Of a DNA stretch of 9,272 nucleotides, positions 1-6,330 are shown in pieces. A program made the translations under genes and the position numbers. The notes beneath the pieces are model-generated. The model saw only the letters and a program-made list of their open reading frames with translations, searched no databases and was not told the origin of the DNA. This DNA is from JADFNO01 sp965369945 (lineage in GTDB: Bacteria > Planctomycetota > Phycisphaerae > Phycisphaerales > SM1A02): the NCBI GenBank assembly GCA_965369945.1, contig CBDUST010000181.1, positions 1-9,272 of the forward strand, read 5' to 3'. The stretch's first letter is position 1; each line of letters begins with the position of its first letter.

Positions 1-54
1 GTCGGCGCATCCGACCTCCTCGCCCTCCTCGCCAACTGGGGGCCGTGTCCGTAG
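1..54 (+). CDS. 3' end of a gene (or orphan copy) encoding a dockerin-like C-terminal tail
   Basis: Frame 1 is open from the first base and reads VGASDLLALLANWGPCP, then TAG at 52-54. It is identical at the DNA level to the same part of the copy at 5322-5375. The full tail in other copies begins FDGNGTVG, giving an EF-hand/dockerin-type calcium loop (D-x-D-x-N-G-x-V-x-x-x-D) followed by a leucine-rich helix. Tails of this kind are familiar at the ends of secreted planctomycete proteins, where a sorting or anchoring role is presumed but not proven here. The upstream part lies outside the window, so this may be the true end of a coding sequence or another orphan copy. Confidence 0.55.
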   Translation, partial: VGASDLLALLANWGPCP

Positions 55-89
55 GAGTGAGGCTACCTGGTACGTCTCCTGACTATTTG

Positions 90-163
90 GGCTGATATCT
101 CACAAGTGCTGGTTGAATACAGCCCGCCTGTGGTACACTGCTCCCGTTCTGTCGCACGGGGGC
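90..163 (+). repeat. Promoter-bearing repeat, copy 1
   Basis: This 74-bp segment recurs at 6331-6403 in the same orientation, with one single-base gap and about nine substitutions by eye. Both copies begin GGCTGATATCTCACAA and end in GGGGC, after which similarity stops. It includes the extended -10 element at 131-139 and sits just upstream of the FG-GAP gene, so it probably spread as a regulatory unit. Confidence 0.75.
131..139 (+). promoter_or_regulatory. Extended -10 promoter of the FG-GAP propeller gene
   Basis: TGG followed by TACACT fits an extended -10 element (TGn plus a hexamer). No good -35 lies at 17 bp; TTGAAT lies 15 bp upstream. Transcription would start near 146 and leave a leader of about 95 nt before the ATG at 241. 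The same element appears as TGGTAAACT in repeat copy 2 and in similar form before two other genes. Confidence 0.5.
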
Positions 164-240
164 ACATGACTCAGGGGGTGGTCATGGATCTGCGACAGGC
201 GCTACCACGGTACGGCCTTTACCCCCAAGGAGGTTCAGCC

Positions 241-1938
241 ATGTGGTTCAAGTCAATCTTAAGAACCCCGGCGGTCGTTGCGATTAGTTTCTGCTTCATT
301 GGCGGCACAAGCACCGCCCCGGCCTACGCCGACCTCGGCGATCAACTCTTCAAACTCCTGGCCGACGACGGCGCGGAGGGCGACAGCTTCGGTGTCTCCG
401 TCGCGATCAGCGGCGCCACCGCTATCGTCGGGGCCATCGGAGACGACGACAACGGTAACACCTCCGGCTCCGCCTACCTCTTGGACACCACTACGGGCCG
501 GCAGATCGCCAAGCTCCTGCCCGAGGACGGCGCTGAGGGCGACGTGTTCGGCCGATCCGTCGCGATTAGCCCCGATGGAATCAGGGCCATCGTCGGGGCC
601 CCCTTCAACCAAGACAACGGCCTGTTCTCCGGCTCGGCCTACCTCTTCGACACCACCACGGGCCGGCAACTCTTCAAACTCCTGCCCAAAGACAACGTTG
701 CGGGCGACGTCTTCGGCCGCTCCGTCGCGATCAGCGGCGCCACCGCTATCGTCGGGGCCATCGGAGACGACGACAACGGTAACACCTCCGGCTCCGCCTA
801 CCTCTTGGACACCACTACGGGCCGGCAGATCGCCAAGCTCCTGCCCGACGACGGCGCTGAGGGCGACGTGTTCGGCAGTTCCGTCGCCATCGGCGGCGAC
901 ATCGCCATCGTCGGGGCCTATCTGCAGGACAACGACAACGGCGAGTCCTCCGGCTCGGCCTACCTCTTCGACATCTCTGACCCCGCGAACCCAGTACAGA
1001 TCGCCAAGCTCCTGCCCGAGGACGGCGCGGCGAACGACCAGTTCGGCTTCTCCGTCGCGATCAGCACCGATGGAATTGGGGCCATCGTCGGGGCCTTTAA
1101 GGACGACGACAACGGCGACGGTTCCGGCTCGGCCTACCTCTTCGACACCACCACGGGCCGGCAGATCGCCAAGCTGCTCCCCGACGACGGCGCGGCGGAC
1201 GACTTCTTCGGCCGCTCTGTCGCGATCAGCGGCGCCACCGCCATCGTTGGGGCCTATGCGGACGAAGACAACGGAGAATTCTCCGGCTCGGCCTACCTCT
1301 TCGACACCACCACGGGCCGGCAGATCGCCAAGCTCCTGCCCGACGACGGCGCGGCAAACGACGTCTTCGCCCTCTCTGTCGCGATCAGCGGCGCCACCGC
1401 TATCGTTGGGGCCGAACTGGACGACGCCAACGGCTTCGGCTCCGGCTCGGCATACCTCTTTGATGCTGCTGCCGAATCAATTACAACTCCACCCGATGAG
1501 TTCAAGACTTTTCGCGGATTCCTTGCTTCCGGTGGGCTCGACGACCTTCTGGATTCGGATGACAACGATCTGTGTCACAACCCAGGCATCACAATCTTTC
1601 CACTCGAAGCTCCGGTCACGCTAGATTTTCTAGGCACGTTGCCAAACGATTCTCCAGCTTCACTCGACGTGACGATCGAATCGTCGGCCAACACTGTCGG
1701 TCTGGAACTCGCAATCTCATTCTGGAACTACAACACGAATTCGTGGGACGTTGTTGGTACGGACACGCAAACGAACAACGTCGATACCGTCAGGACGTTC
1801 GCCGGCATACCGGCGGATCATGTAGAGGCGGGTACTGGTGAAGTGAGGACTCGATACGAAGTTCGTGTAGTGAGCTTTATATTCCTGTTCCCATGGTTGG
1901 ATTGCGTTGACCATGTCTTCTGGACGATAACTGACTAG
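241..1938 (+). CDS. Secreted seven-bladed FG-GAP beta-propeller protein
   Basis: A 565-residue protein. The ATG at 241 is chosen because AAGGAGG lies 7 nt upstream and a signal peptide follows (basic start, hydrophobic core, likely cleavage after AYA near residue 30); an open extension back to 106 has neither. Residues about 35-413 form seven repeats of about 54 residues with the pattern AKLLPDDGA..D.FG.SVAIS....AIVGA..DDDNG..SGSAYLFD. This matches bacterial FG-GAP repeats, integrin-alpha-like blades with a calcium-binding D-x-D-N-G loop, and seven units would close a propeller. Residues 416-565 are a separate C-terminal module shared with the protein at 3521-5302. The protein probably acts outside the cytoplasm, perhaps in adhesion or binding; the ligand is unknown. 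There is no catalytic motif. Blades 1-2 and 3-4 are almost identical in DNA, so the array changed recently. It has its own promoter and terminator, so it is monocistronic. Confidence 0.88.
   Translation: MWFKSILRTPAVVAISFCFIGGTSTAPAYADLGDQLFKLLADDGAEGDSFGVSVAISGATAIVGAIGDDDNGNTSGSAYLLDTTTGRQIAKLLPEDGAEGDVFGRSVAISPDGIRAIVGAPFNQDNGLFSGSAYLFDTTTGRQLFKLLPKDNVAGDVFGRSVAISGATAIVGAIGDDDNGNTSGSAYLLDTTTGRQIAKLLPDDGAEGDVFGSSVAIGGDIAIVGAYLQDNDNGESSGSAYLFDISDPANPVQIAKLLPEDGAANDQFGFSVAISTDGIGAIVGAFKDDDNGDGSGSAYLFDTTTGRQIAKLLPDDGAADDFFGRSVAISGATAIVGAYADEDNGEFSGSAYLFDTTTGRQIAKLLPDDGAANDVFALSVAISGATAIVGAELDDANGFGSGSAYLFDAAAESITTPPDEFKTFRGFLASGGLDDLLDSDDNDLCHNPGITIFPLEAPVTLDFLGTLPNDSPASLDVTIESSANTVGLELAISFWNYNTNSWDVVGTDTQTNNVDTVRTFAGIPADHVEAGTGEVRTRYEVRVVSFIFLFPWLDCVDHVFWTITD
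397..552 (+). repeat. Intragenic duplicated two-blade segment, copy 1
   Basis: These 156 bases match 721-876 with one mismatch (the first differing base falls in CCCGAGGAC versus CCCGACGAC). The offset is 324 bp, exactly 108 codons or two propeller blades, so the frame and blade register are kept. The other blades differ more at synonymous sites, which points to a recent duplication or gene conversion. Confidence 0.9.
721..876 (+). repeat. Intragenic duplicated two-blade segment, copy 2
   Basis: Partner of 397-552, 155 of 156 bases identical by eye, spanning the end of blade 3 and the start of blade 4. The match ends at TTCGGC, where CGATCC in copy 1 faces AGTTCC here. Confidence 0.9.
1486..1938 (+). 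repeat. Shared C-terminal module, copy in the FG-GAP gene
   Basis: The last 453 bases including the stop align without gaps to 4850-5302. The encoded 150 residues run from TPPDEF to VFWTITD and are about 78% identical to the other copy (roughly 117 of 150 by eye). Long stretches are identical in DNA, for example around the residues LPNDSPASLDVTIESSANTV. Motifs include a FRGF start, an SDD cluster, a conserved Cys in DLC.NPG, WNYNTNSWDVVG, RTRYEV and DCVDHVFW. I recall similar C-terminal domains with an SDD motif and a final VFW/VVW in secreted planctomycete proteins, and infer a beta-sandwich surface module. Confidence 0.85.
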
Positions 1939-1968
1939 CAACGAGATCAACCGATATCAAGGTTCTTC

Positions 1969-2003
1969 ACCGGGTGCCAAAAATTGGCACCCGGTTTTCT
2001 TGT
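1969..2003 (+). terminator. Rho-independent terminator of the FG-GAP gene
   Basis: A perfect 12-bp stem (ACCGGGTGCCAA at 1969-1980 and TTGGCACCCGGT at 1984-1995) with a 3-nt AAA loop is followed by a T-rich run (TTTCTTGTT). It starts 31 bp after the stop codon. The opposite strand has no T run after the stem, so it works in one direction. Confidence 0.92.
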
Positions 2004-2267
2004 TCCCTCCCCGGTGTTGAGCGGTTGTAGTTGGTCACTTGGGACTTGCCATCGCCATTTTCGTCGACGTAGACGTAAGAAGATAAACTCGTTGGGGCGG
2101 AGAGCAGCCGGCTGGTAGCGCGCGGACATTTCTGTGCGCGCTGTCCGCTGGAAATACAAGAACAGATAATTCAGACGATCGTTGATTGGCGCACGCTATG
2201 AAGGATTCGCGCGTGTGGGATCTGTAAACGGCAAACGTGGCGCGCGCTAAAGTTGCCGCGCTCGCGC

Positions 2268-2279
2268 TAACGATCGTTA
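2268..2279. repeat. 12-bp perfect palindrome
   Basis: TAACGATCGTTA is self-complementary and lies in the A/T-richer patch with repeated TAACTTTG-like words. It could be a protein-binding site. It is too short for more to be said. Confidence 0.4.
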
Positions 2280-2442
2280 ACCGAGCTTAACTTTGCTTAT
2301 CCGAGCGAGTTTGAGGCCTAACTTTGGTCAATTTGGCTCTGGCAAATGGCGCGCGGCGTGATTCGTGCGCGCCAGCGTCGCCGTTCAGTTCTCAAGCCTC
2401 AAGCCTTCTTCTCGCGACAGTTGAACGCGGATAGGAGAGAGA

Positions 2443-2466
2443 GGCACGAAGGCACGGAGGCACGTA
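2443..2466 (+). repeat. Three tandem 8-bp units (GGCACGNA)
   Basis: GGCACGAA, GGCACGGA and GGCACGTA follow one another directly. Similar GGCACGAA/GGCACGGA runs are, from memory, common between genes in planctomycetes. No function is visible. Confidence 0.6.
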
Positions 2467-2487
2467 GCGGGCAGGAGGGGCTGGGAG

Positions 2488-2508
2488 GGGACAAAACGTA
2501 CCTGTCCC
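2488..2508. repeat. REP-like hairpin downstream of the TPR gene
   Basis: GGGACA (2488-2493) pairs with TGTCCC (2503-2508) around the 9-nt loop AAACGTACC. Read on the minus strand it is GGGACAGGTACG followed by TTTTGTCCC, resembling the GGGGACAGG(T/C)ACGTTTT-type palindromes that I recall near IS200-like and REP-associated tyrosine transposases. It lies 65 bp past the stop of the minus-strand TPR gene and could also protect or end that transcript, though no clear T tract follows the stem. Confidence 0.45.
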
Positions 2509-2572
2509 GCCTTCCTTCCCCGTTTTCTTCCCCGAGAGACTATTCCGTTGTCGTCAGGACGTCAGGTCACGT

Positions 2573-3292
2573 TCAGTGTTTGGGCTCAGGTGCTTGTGCC
2601 TCTAGCAGTACCAGGAACTGCGGCGGCATCGCGTGCCCAACGTCTTGCGCGGAATGCGTCTCTTGCCACGCTTTGGAGTAGTCTCGGGCATAGTAGTGCC
2701 AAATGGCCAGACGTTCGTGCGCCAACCCATGATCAGGATCGAGTTGGACAACCCACTGCATCTGTTGGATAGCGCTGTCCTGTTCGTTGTTCATTGCTAG
2801 TGCGATTGCCAGGCTCACTCGCGCTTCGACGAAGTCAGGGTCGATCTGGACCGCACTGCGAAAGGCGGCAAGGGCGTGGACGTCTTTGGAATCGGACACT
2901 AGCGCTTTGCCGAGCCCGTGATACAACTCAGCGAGGTCCGGCGCGTTGCGGATGGCGTCGGCATACGCTCTGATCGCTTCAGTGCGCTGATTGAAATCGA
3001 GAAGCTCAGCGCCTTCCGTTGCCCGCTGCAACGCGCGTTGAGCGTCGTGCACAGGGAAAGCCTCGACTTCCAAAAGCCCTCCCTTGAAATTCAACCCGCG
3101 AATCGCCTCTTGGAACTCCTCTTGCTCTCTTTGATCGCGCGTCGAGACGGGCTTGGCCGCGGAGTTTTGGGATGTCGAGAGGGCTTGCGAGTTCTCGGCT
3201 GCGGAGAAGAGCGGAGCGGTTTGGCAACTGCCACTGAACATGGCAAACACGGTCAAGGCAAGCGTTGTCGCGGAAATTCGTGTTGTAGTCAT
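2573..3292 (-). CDS. Exported TPR-repeat protein, possible lipoprotein
   Basis: A 239-residue protein. The ATG at 3292 is preceded by GGAG with 7 nt spacing. The N-terminus is a signal sequence (hydrophobic residues about 6-19) ending in FSGSC with Cys23. This is a borderline lipobox because Ser stands where Leu is usual at -3, so lipid attachment is possible but uncertain. A low-complexity Ser/Gln/Ala stretch (about 24-55) precedes the helical part. Residues about 100-215 hold three to four tetratricopeptide repeats, seen in the pairs AIRAYADAIRNAPD, ALAAFRSAVQIDPD and AIQQMQWVVQLDPDHG, each followed by a hydrophobic helix. Such domains mediate protein-protein contacts, probably here on the periplasmic side; the partner is unknown. 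It is divergent from the BNR propeller gene, with 228 bp between the starts. Confidence 0.85.
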   Translation of the reverse strand: MTTTRISATTLALTVFAMFSGSCQTAPLFSAAENSQALSTSQNSAAKPVSTRDQREQEEFQEAIRGLNFKGGLLEVEAFPVHDAQRALQRATEGAELLDFNQRTEAIRAYADAIRNAPDLAELYHGLGKALVSDSKDVHALAAFRSAVQIDPDFVEARVSLAIALAMNNEQDSAIQQMQWVVQLDPDHGLAHERLAIWHYYARDYSKAWQETHSAQDVGHAMPPQFLVLLEAQAPEPKH

Positions 3293-3340
3293 CGCACATC
3301 TCCGTTAAGCGAACTTCTCGGGCGAGGTGATGCCCAGGCC

Positions 3341-3349
3341 ATATTACCA
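3341..3349 (-). promoter_or_regulatory. Extended -10 promoter of the TPR gene
   Basis: On the minus strand the sequence reads TGG TAATAT, an extended -10 about 50 nt upstream of the ATG. No -35 is seen at 17 bp. It closely resembles TGGTATTAT on the plus strand at 3452-3460; in both the element is followed by GG. Confidence 0.5.
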
Positions 3350-3451
3350 TTATGCACCGAGAAGAGGGCCGAAGATATCGGGAAAATGCCCTTGCTCGCA
3401 ACGCCCTGCGAGTAAATTGGCTGTTTCTTGGTATGCTCAAACGGCCCCGAG

Positions 3452-3460
3452 TGGTATTAT
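3452..3460 (+). promoter_or_regulatory. Extended -10 promoter of the BNR propeller gene
   Basis: TGG TATTAT is a near-consensus extended -10. Transcription would begin near 3467, leaving a leader of about 54 nt before the ATG at 3521. I see no good -35. It lies about 100 bp from the divergent promoter of the TPR gene, so a regulator in the spacer could affect both. Confidence 0.55.
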
Positions 3461-3520
3461 GGCGGCTCGATGGGTACGAGAATCCTGGGTATGTCAAGGG
3501 AAGGACGAAGGAGGTCGGCC

Positions 3521-5302
3521 ATGCCGGTAAATCTAGGTTTTGCAAATGTATCGCGTTGTGACACGCTACCCGCCGCGGTGGCGGTGGCCATGCTCACGGC
3601 GTCGGTTGCGACAGCACAAGCTCCCATCATCGGTCCGCAAGTTCGCATTGACGTGGGCGGGGGCAGATCCGCAGCGAACGAGACGACCGCATCGGCGAGC
3701 GAAGTGGATCCCAACGTGATCGTGGCCGCCTGGAACGACTGGCGCGACGCTCCGCCGCCCGAGGGGAACTCGCCCATCAGAATGGGTGTTGCACGCAGCT
3801 TCGACGGCGGCCAGACGTGGGAAGACTTGCTTGTTCGTCCGCCCAAGGGATTTCAGACTGATATTGAAGGCGATCCCATGACTGCCTATGACGATCGAAC
3901 CGGAACGCTCTGGGTGGGGGCGATCGCCTTCTTCGACGACGTGTTCGTCAGCCGGCTCGATCCGGGCCAGACGGAGTTTGAACCTGCGGTCGTGACCACG
4001 GCCTTCGGTGGTGGATTTGACAAAGGCTGGATGGCGGCGGGTCCGCGCTTGGGAGAGCCGGACTCCACTCGCGTCTACATCACGCTGTCGCACGGAATTC
4101 AGTGGTCCGACGACATGGGCGACACATGGACAGGTTTCCACTCGCTCGGCGGCGGTGTAGGTTTCCTGCCGCGCGTCGGCCCGAACGGCGAGGTGTACGT
4201 TGTACATAACGCGAAGCTGCGTCGCAGCCTGGACAATGGCAAGACGTTCACCGCGCACACCATCGCCATTCCGATGGACCCATGGGGTATAGAAGGCGAT
4301 CGCTTTCCCGGCAGGTTCCGCGTACCGTACCTTTGGTACTTCGATGTGAGCCAGCAAACCGGGAACCTCTATGCGGTGTACATGGATACGACGAACATCG
4401 TAGATGGTCAACGGAACGTCGATCTGTATTTCACCAAGTCAACCGATCAGGGAACGACCTGGACCACGCCGGTTTTTATCAACGGCGATAACGATCCGCC
4501 GGGCGATCAGTTCTTCCCGTGGCTCGAGCTCGACGAAGCCGACCGCATCCACGTTGTCTTCCTCGACTCTCGCCACACTGTTCAGGACGACGATGTTCTT
4601 CAGGGCATGATCGATGCATATTACACCTACAGCGACGACGATGGTGCAACTTGGAACGAGTTTCGTCTGACGCCGAAGTCCTGGGACAGTTTCGATGATG
4701 GTCTGAGTTGGCCGAATAATGAACAGTTCATCGGAGACTACATCGGGATGGCAGTCGCGGGCAATCGCGTCTATCCGATGTACATTGACACTACCGGTGG
4801 TGATCCGAATATCTATACGAACGTGATCGTGTTTCCAAACGACGAAGCGACTCCACCCGACGACTTCGATGCTTTCCGCGGATTCCATGCTTCCGGTACG
4901 CTCGAAGACGTTCTGGAATCGGATGACAGCGATCTGTGTTACAACCCAGGCATCGTACTCAATCCAACTGAAGCTCCGGTCACGCTGGATTTTACGGGAA
5001 CGTTGCCAAACGATTCTCCAGCTTCACTCGACGTGACGATCGAATCGTCAGCGAACACCGTCGGGTTGGAGCTCACGTTCTCATTTTGGAACTACAACAC
5101 GAATTCGTGGGATGTTGTTGGTGTAGAAGAACAAGCGTTCGCCGGCGATACGGAAGGAACGTTTGCCGGCAATCCGGCGGATCATGTAGAGCCCGGCACT
5201 GGCGAAGTGAGGACTCGATACGAAGTTCGTCAAGTGAGCTTTATATTCCTGTTCCCGTGGATGGATTGCGTTGACCATGTCTTCTGGACAACATCGAACT
5301 AG
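3521..5302 (+). CDS. Secreted Asp-box (BNR/sialidase-like) propeller protein with shared C-terminal module
   Basis: A 593-residue protein. The ATG at 3521 follows AAGGAGG with 6 nt spacing and begins a signal peptide with probable cleavage after TAQA near residue 34; the frame is open back to 3428 but lacks such signals. Six Asp-box motifs (S-x-D-x-G-x-[ST]-[WF]) lie at residues about 93 (SFDGGQTW), 196 (SDDMGDTW), 236 (SLDNGKTF), 307 (STDQGTTW), 371 (SDDDGATW) and 390 (SFDDGLSW). They mark the turns of a sialidase-like beta-propeller. Asp boxes occur in sialidases, glycosidases and non-enzymatic propellers, and I cannot confirm a catalytic arginine triad, so activity is not claimed. Residues 444-593 are the module shared with the FG-GAP protein. 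A dockerin-like tail begins one base after the TAG stop, in the +1 frame (5304-5375). No terminator is seen directly after the gene. Confidence 0.88.
   Translation: MPVNLGFANVSRCDTLPAAVAVAMLTASVATAQAPIIGPQVRIDVGGGRSAANETTASASEVDPNVIVAAWNDWRDAPPPEGNSPIRMGVARSFDGGQTWEDLLVRPPKGFQTDIEGDPMTAYDDRTGTLWVGAIAFFDDVFVSRLDPGQTEFEPAVVTTAFGGGFDKGWMAAGPRLGEPDSTRVYITLSHGIQWSDDMGDTWTGFHSLGGGVGFLPRVGPNGEVYVVHNAKLRRSLDNGKTFTAHTIAIPMDPWGIEGDRFPGRFRVPYLWYFDVSQQTGNLYAVYMDTTNIVDGQRNVDLYFTKSTDQGTTWTTPVFINGDNDPPGDQFFPWLELDEADRIHVVFLDSRHTVQDDDVLQGMIDAYYTYSDDDGATWNEFRLTPKSWDSFDDGLSWPNNEQFIGDYIGMAVAGNRVYPMYIDTTGGDPNIYTNVIVFPNDEATPPDDFDAFRGFHASGTLEDVLESDDSDLCYNPGIVLNPTEAPVTLDFTGTLPNDSPASLDVTIESSANTVGLELTFSFWNYNTNSWDVVGVEEQAFAGDTEGTFAGNPADHVEPGTGEVRTRYEVRQVSFIFLFPWMDCVDHVFWTTSN
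4850..5302 (+). repeat. Shared C-terminal module, copy in the BNR gene
   Basis: Partner of 1486-1938. It has the same length (453 bp) and no gaps, while the sequences before it in the two genes are unrelated (FG-GAP blades versus Asp-box blades). The most divergent part is the segment after WDVVG, where TDTQTNNVDTVR faces VEEQAFAGDTEG. The match ends at the stop codons; what follows differs (terminator versus dockerin-like tail). Confidence 0.85.
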
Positions 5303-5303
5303 C

Positions 5304-5375
5304 TTTGACGGCAACGGCACCGTCGGCGCATCCGACCTCCTCGCCCTCCTCGCCAACTGGGGGCCGTGTCCGTAG
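5304..5375 (+). repeat. Orphan dockerin-like tail, copy 2
   Basis: Read from 5304 this encodes FDGNGTVGASDL, LALLANWGPCP and a TAG stop (23 codons), a calcium-loop dockerin-like C-terminal tail. It begins one base after the TAG of the BNR gene and is in the +1 frame relative to it. An ATG at 5277 in this frame would give a 32-residue peptide starting MSSGQHRTS, but there is no ribosome binding site and it overlaps the gene. The last 54 bases equal 1-54 exactly. Either it is a relic of an older 3' end, or it could be reached by +1 frameshifting at the stop. Confidence 0.8.
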
Positions 5376-5461
5376 AATGGGTAACTGGCCCTTTGGCGTT
5401 CTGTGACACATGAAACGAAAAGCCCGCAACGACGAATGAGCCGGGGGGCAGGAGGTACGAT

Positions 5462-5710
5462 ATGAAGCGTTCCAAATTACTGTTGGTCTGTTCCGCTAGT
5501 TTGATTGGGGTGCTGGCGTACTTGGCCAGCGGGCAGCAACCCAAGTCACCGTCACCCACACCAGTCAGCTTGTCCGTAATAACCCACACCCACGGGGTGA
5601 TTGATAACGAGCGCCACAACCACGGCTTTATTCTTTGGTCCGACGGGACGGTGAGTAGGAAAAGCTTGCCGAGCACGTACCACAGTCATCGCACACAATC
5701 TCGACGTTGA
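5462..5710 (+). CDS. Small secreted protein with a His-containing segment, unknown function
   Basis: An 82-residue protein with a very good start: AGGAGG lies 6 nt before the ATG. The N-terminus MKRSKLLLVC and the following hydrophobic stretch to about residue 24 (ending YLASGQ) form a signal peptide. The mature part is proline/serine-rich at first (KSPSPTP), then has THTHGVIDNERHNHG with five histidines and WSDGTVSRK. The spaced histidines could bind metal, but this is inference. I do not recognise a family. It stands alone behind orphan tail copy 2, and no convincing promoter is seen in the 86-bp gap. Confidence 0.72.
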   Translation: MKRSKLLLVCSASLIGVLAYLASGQQPKSPSPTPVSLSVITHTHGVIDNERHNHGFILWSDGTVSRKSLPSTYHSHRTQSRR

Positions 5711-5764
5711 CGATTGATATGCGGATTGTTCGGATCATCCTGCTGGTTGGGGCGGCAGATCCGG

Positions 5765-5845
5765 ATGAAGCGTGAGCTACCAACCTGGGCGTGTTGGATC
5801 ATCGCTACCGCGATACTGGTCTTGGTGTATGCGGCGGCAAGCTAG
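5765..5845 (+). CDS. Possible 26-residue single-span membrane peptide
   Basis: ATG at 5765 opens a 26-codon frame ending TAG at 5843-5845. The product is a charged start (MKRELPTW) followed by a hydrophobic helix (ACWIIATAILVLVYAAAS), typical of small membrane proteins. The ribosome binding site is weak (a GGGGCGG-like run 10-15 nt upstream). An 18-codon frame from 5719 to 5775 overlaps its start, which could allow translational coupling. The frame is also that of the gene ending at 5710, but a stop separates them. It may be chance. Confidence 0.4.
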   Translation: MKRELPTWACWIIATAILVLVYAAAS

Positions 5846-5877
5846 GGCAGCAGAGTCGTCGGCCCGGTCGACCCGCG

Positions 5878-6237
5878 TTACTCCTGCTCGCGGGCGATGC
5901 GGTAGGCTCTCTCGACTTCATTACTCAACTGATCTATCATCGCCTCAACCGGCCTATTCGGTGAGCGGACAATGATCGTCCAAGTCGAGCCGTCATGGGC
6001 GTTAACGGCATCGGCCAATTCCCGCACTCCTAAGCCATCGAATCTTTCCCGAAGCACCTTGACGGCTTCGCGTGCGACTTCGTCGTCCCTGAATGGAGCT
6101 GATCCTTTGCCGTATAGCACAGCAACAGGGGGGAAGGTCGGTACAAGCTCCACTCCGAATGGTTCCCTTGCCGCGTCATCGCGTATGGCGTCGGCGTGGT
6201 TCTGAGCTTCTTCTTTCCAATACTCGGCGTCAGTCAT
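5878..6237 (-). CDS. Small cytoplasmic protein of unknown function
   Basis: A 119-residue protein. AGGAGG lies 8 nt before the ATG at 6237, so the start is well supported. There is no signal peptide or membrane helix. The composition is charged, with predicted helices at both ends (MTDAEYWKEEAQNHADAIRD and DQLSNEVERAYRIAREQE) and a mixed middle containing PTFPPVAVLYGKG, FDGLGVRELADAVN and STWTIIVRS. I do not recognise a family. It is one of two minus-strand genes here. A possible -10 (TACAAT) lies at 6282-6287 on the minus strand, about 45 nt upstream. Confidence 0.75.
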   Translation of the reverse strand: MTDAEYWKEEAQNHADAIRDDAAREPFGVELVPTFPPVAVLYGKGSAPFRDDEVAREAVKVLRERFDGLGVRELADAVNAHDGSTWTIIVRSPNRPVEAMIDQLSNEVERAYRIAREQE

Positions 6238-6281
6238 GGCCGTGTCCTCCTATCTAGGCACACAGCAGAACGACGCCGCGC

Positions 6282-6287
6282 ATTGTA
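6282..6287 (-). promoter_or_regulatory. Possible -10 box of the minus-strand hypothetical gene
   Basis: The minus strand reads TACAAT, one base from consensus, about 45 nt before the ATG at 6237. No -35 is visible at the right distance and no TG precedes it. Confidence 0.3.
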
Positions 6288-6330
6288 ACGGTTGGCGACG
6301 GGAGGGGCCGGGCTAGGAGTGTGGAGTCTC

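Larger units (their letters stand above)
2004..2572. other. Gene-poor interval with palindromes and short repeats
   Basis: I see no convincing gene between the terminator and the end of the TPR gene. The interval holds an inverted repeat GCGGACA...TGTCCGC near 2124-2150, an A/T-richer patch at about 2240-2340 in which CTAAAGTTG, TTAACTTTG and CTAACTTTG recur, a 12-bp palindrome at 2268-2279, three tandem 8-mers at 2443-2466, and a REP-like hairpin at 2488-2508. A 70-residue minus-strand reading frame over 1947-2159 has no ATG and no ribosome binding site and was rejected. Confidence 0.6.

Noticed and set aside
278..1624. A 448-codon plus-strand frame across the FG-GAP gene
   Set aside because: The product is a low-complexity Ser/Thr/Pro/Ala string with no fold, created by the GC-rich repeats of the true gene in another frame. 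The real frame has a signal peptide, ribosome binding site and recognisable blades.
1947..2159. A 70-codon minus-strand frame after the FG-GAP gene
   Set aside because: It lacks an ATG and a ribosome binding site, runs through the terminator hairpin, and its Arg/Trp-rich product matches nothing I recognise.
2215..2345. A/T-richer palindromic patch considered as an origin or integron attC site
   Set aside because: No DnaA-box cluster, no integrase, and no paired RYYYAAC/GTTRRRY ends in the right layout were found.
2918..3415. A 165-codon plus-strand frame opposite the TPR gene
   Set aside because: The minus-strand frame shows TPR motifs, a signal sequence and a ribosome binding site; this one has none of these.
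3566..4411. A 281-codon minus-strand frame opposite the BNR gene
   Set aside because: It lies fully antisense to a gene with clear Asp boxes and signal peptide, has no recognisable motif, and reflects codon bias on the opposite strand.
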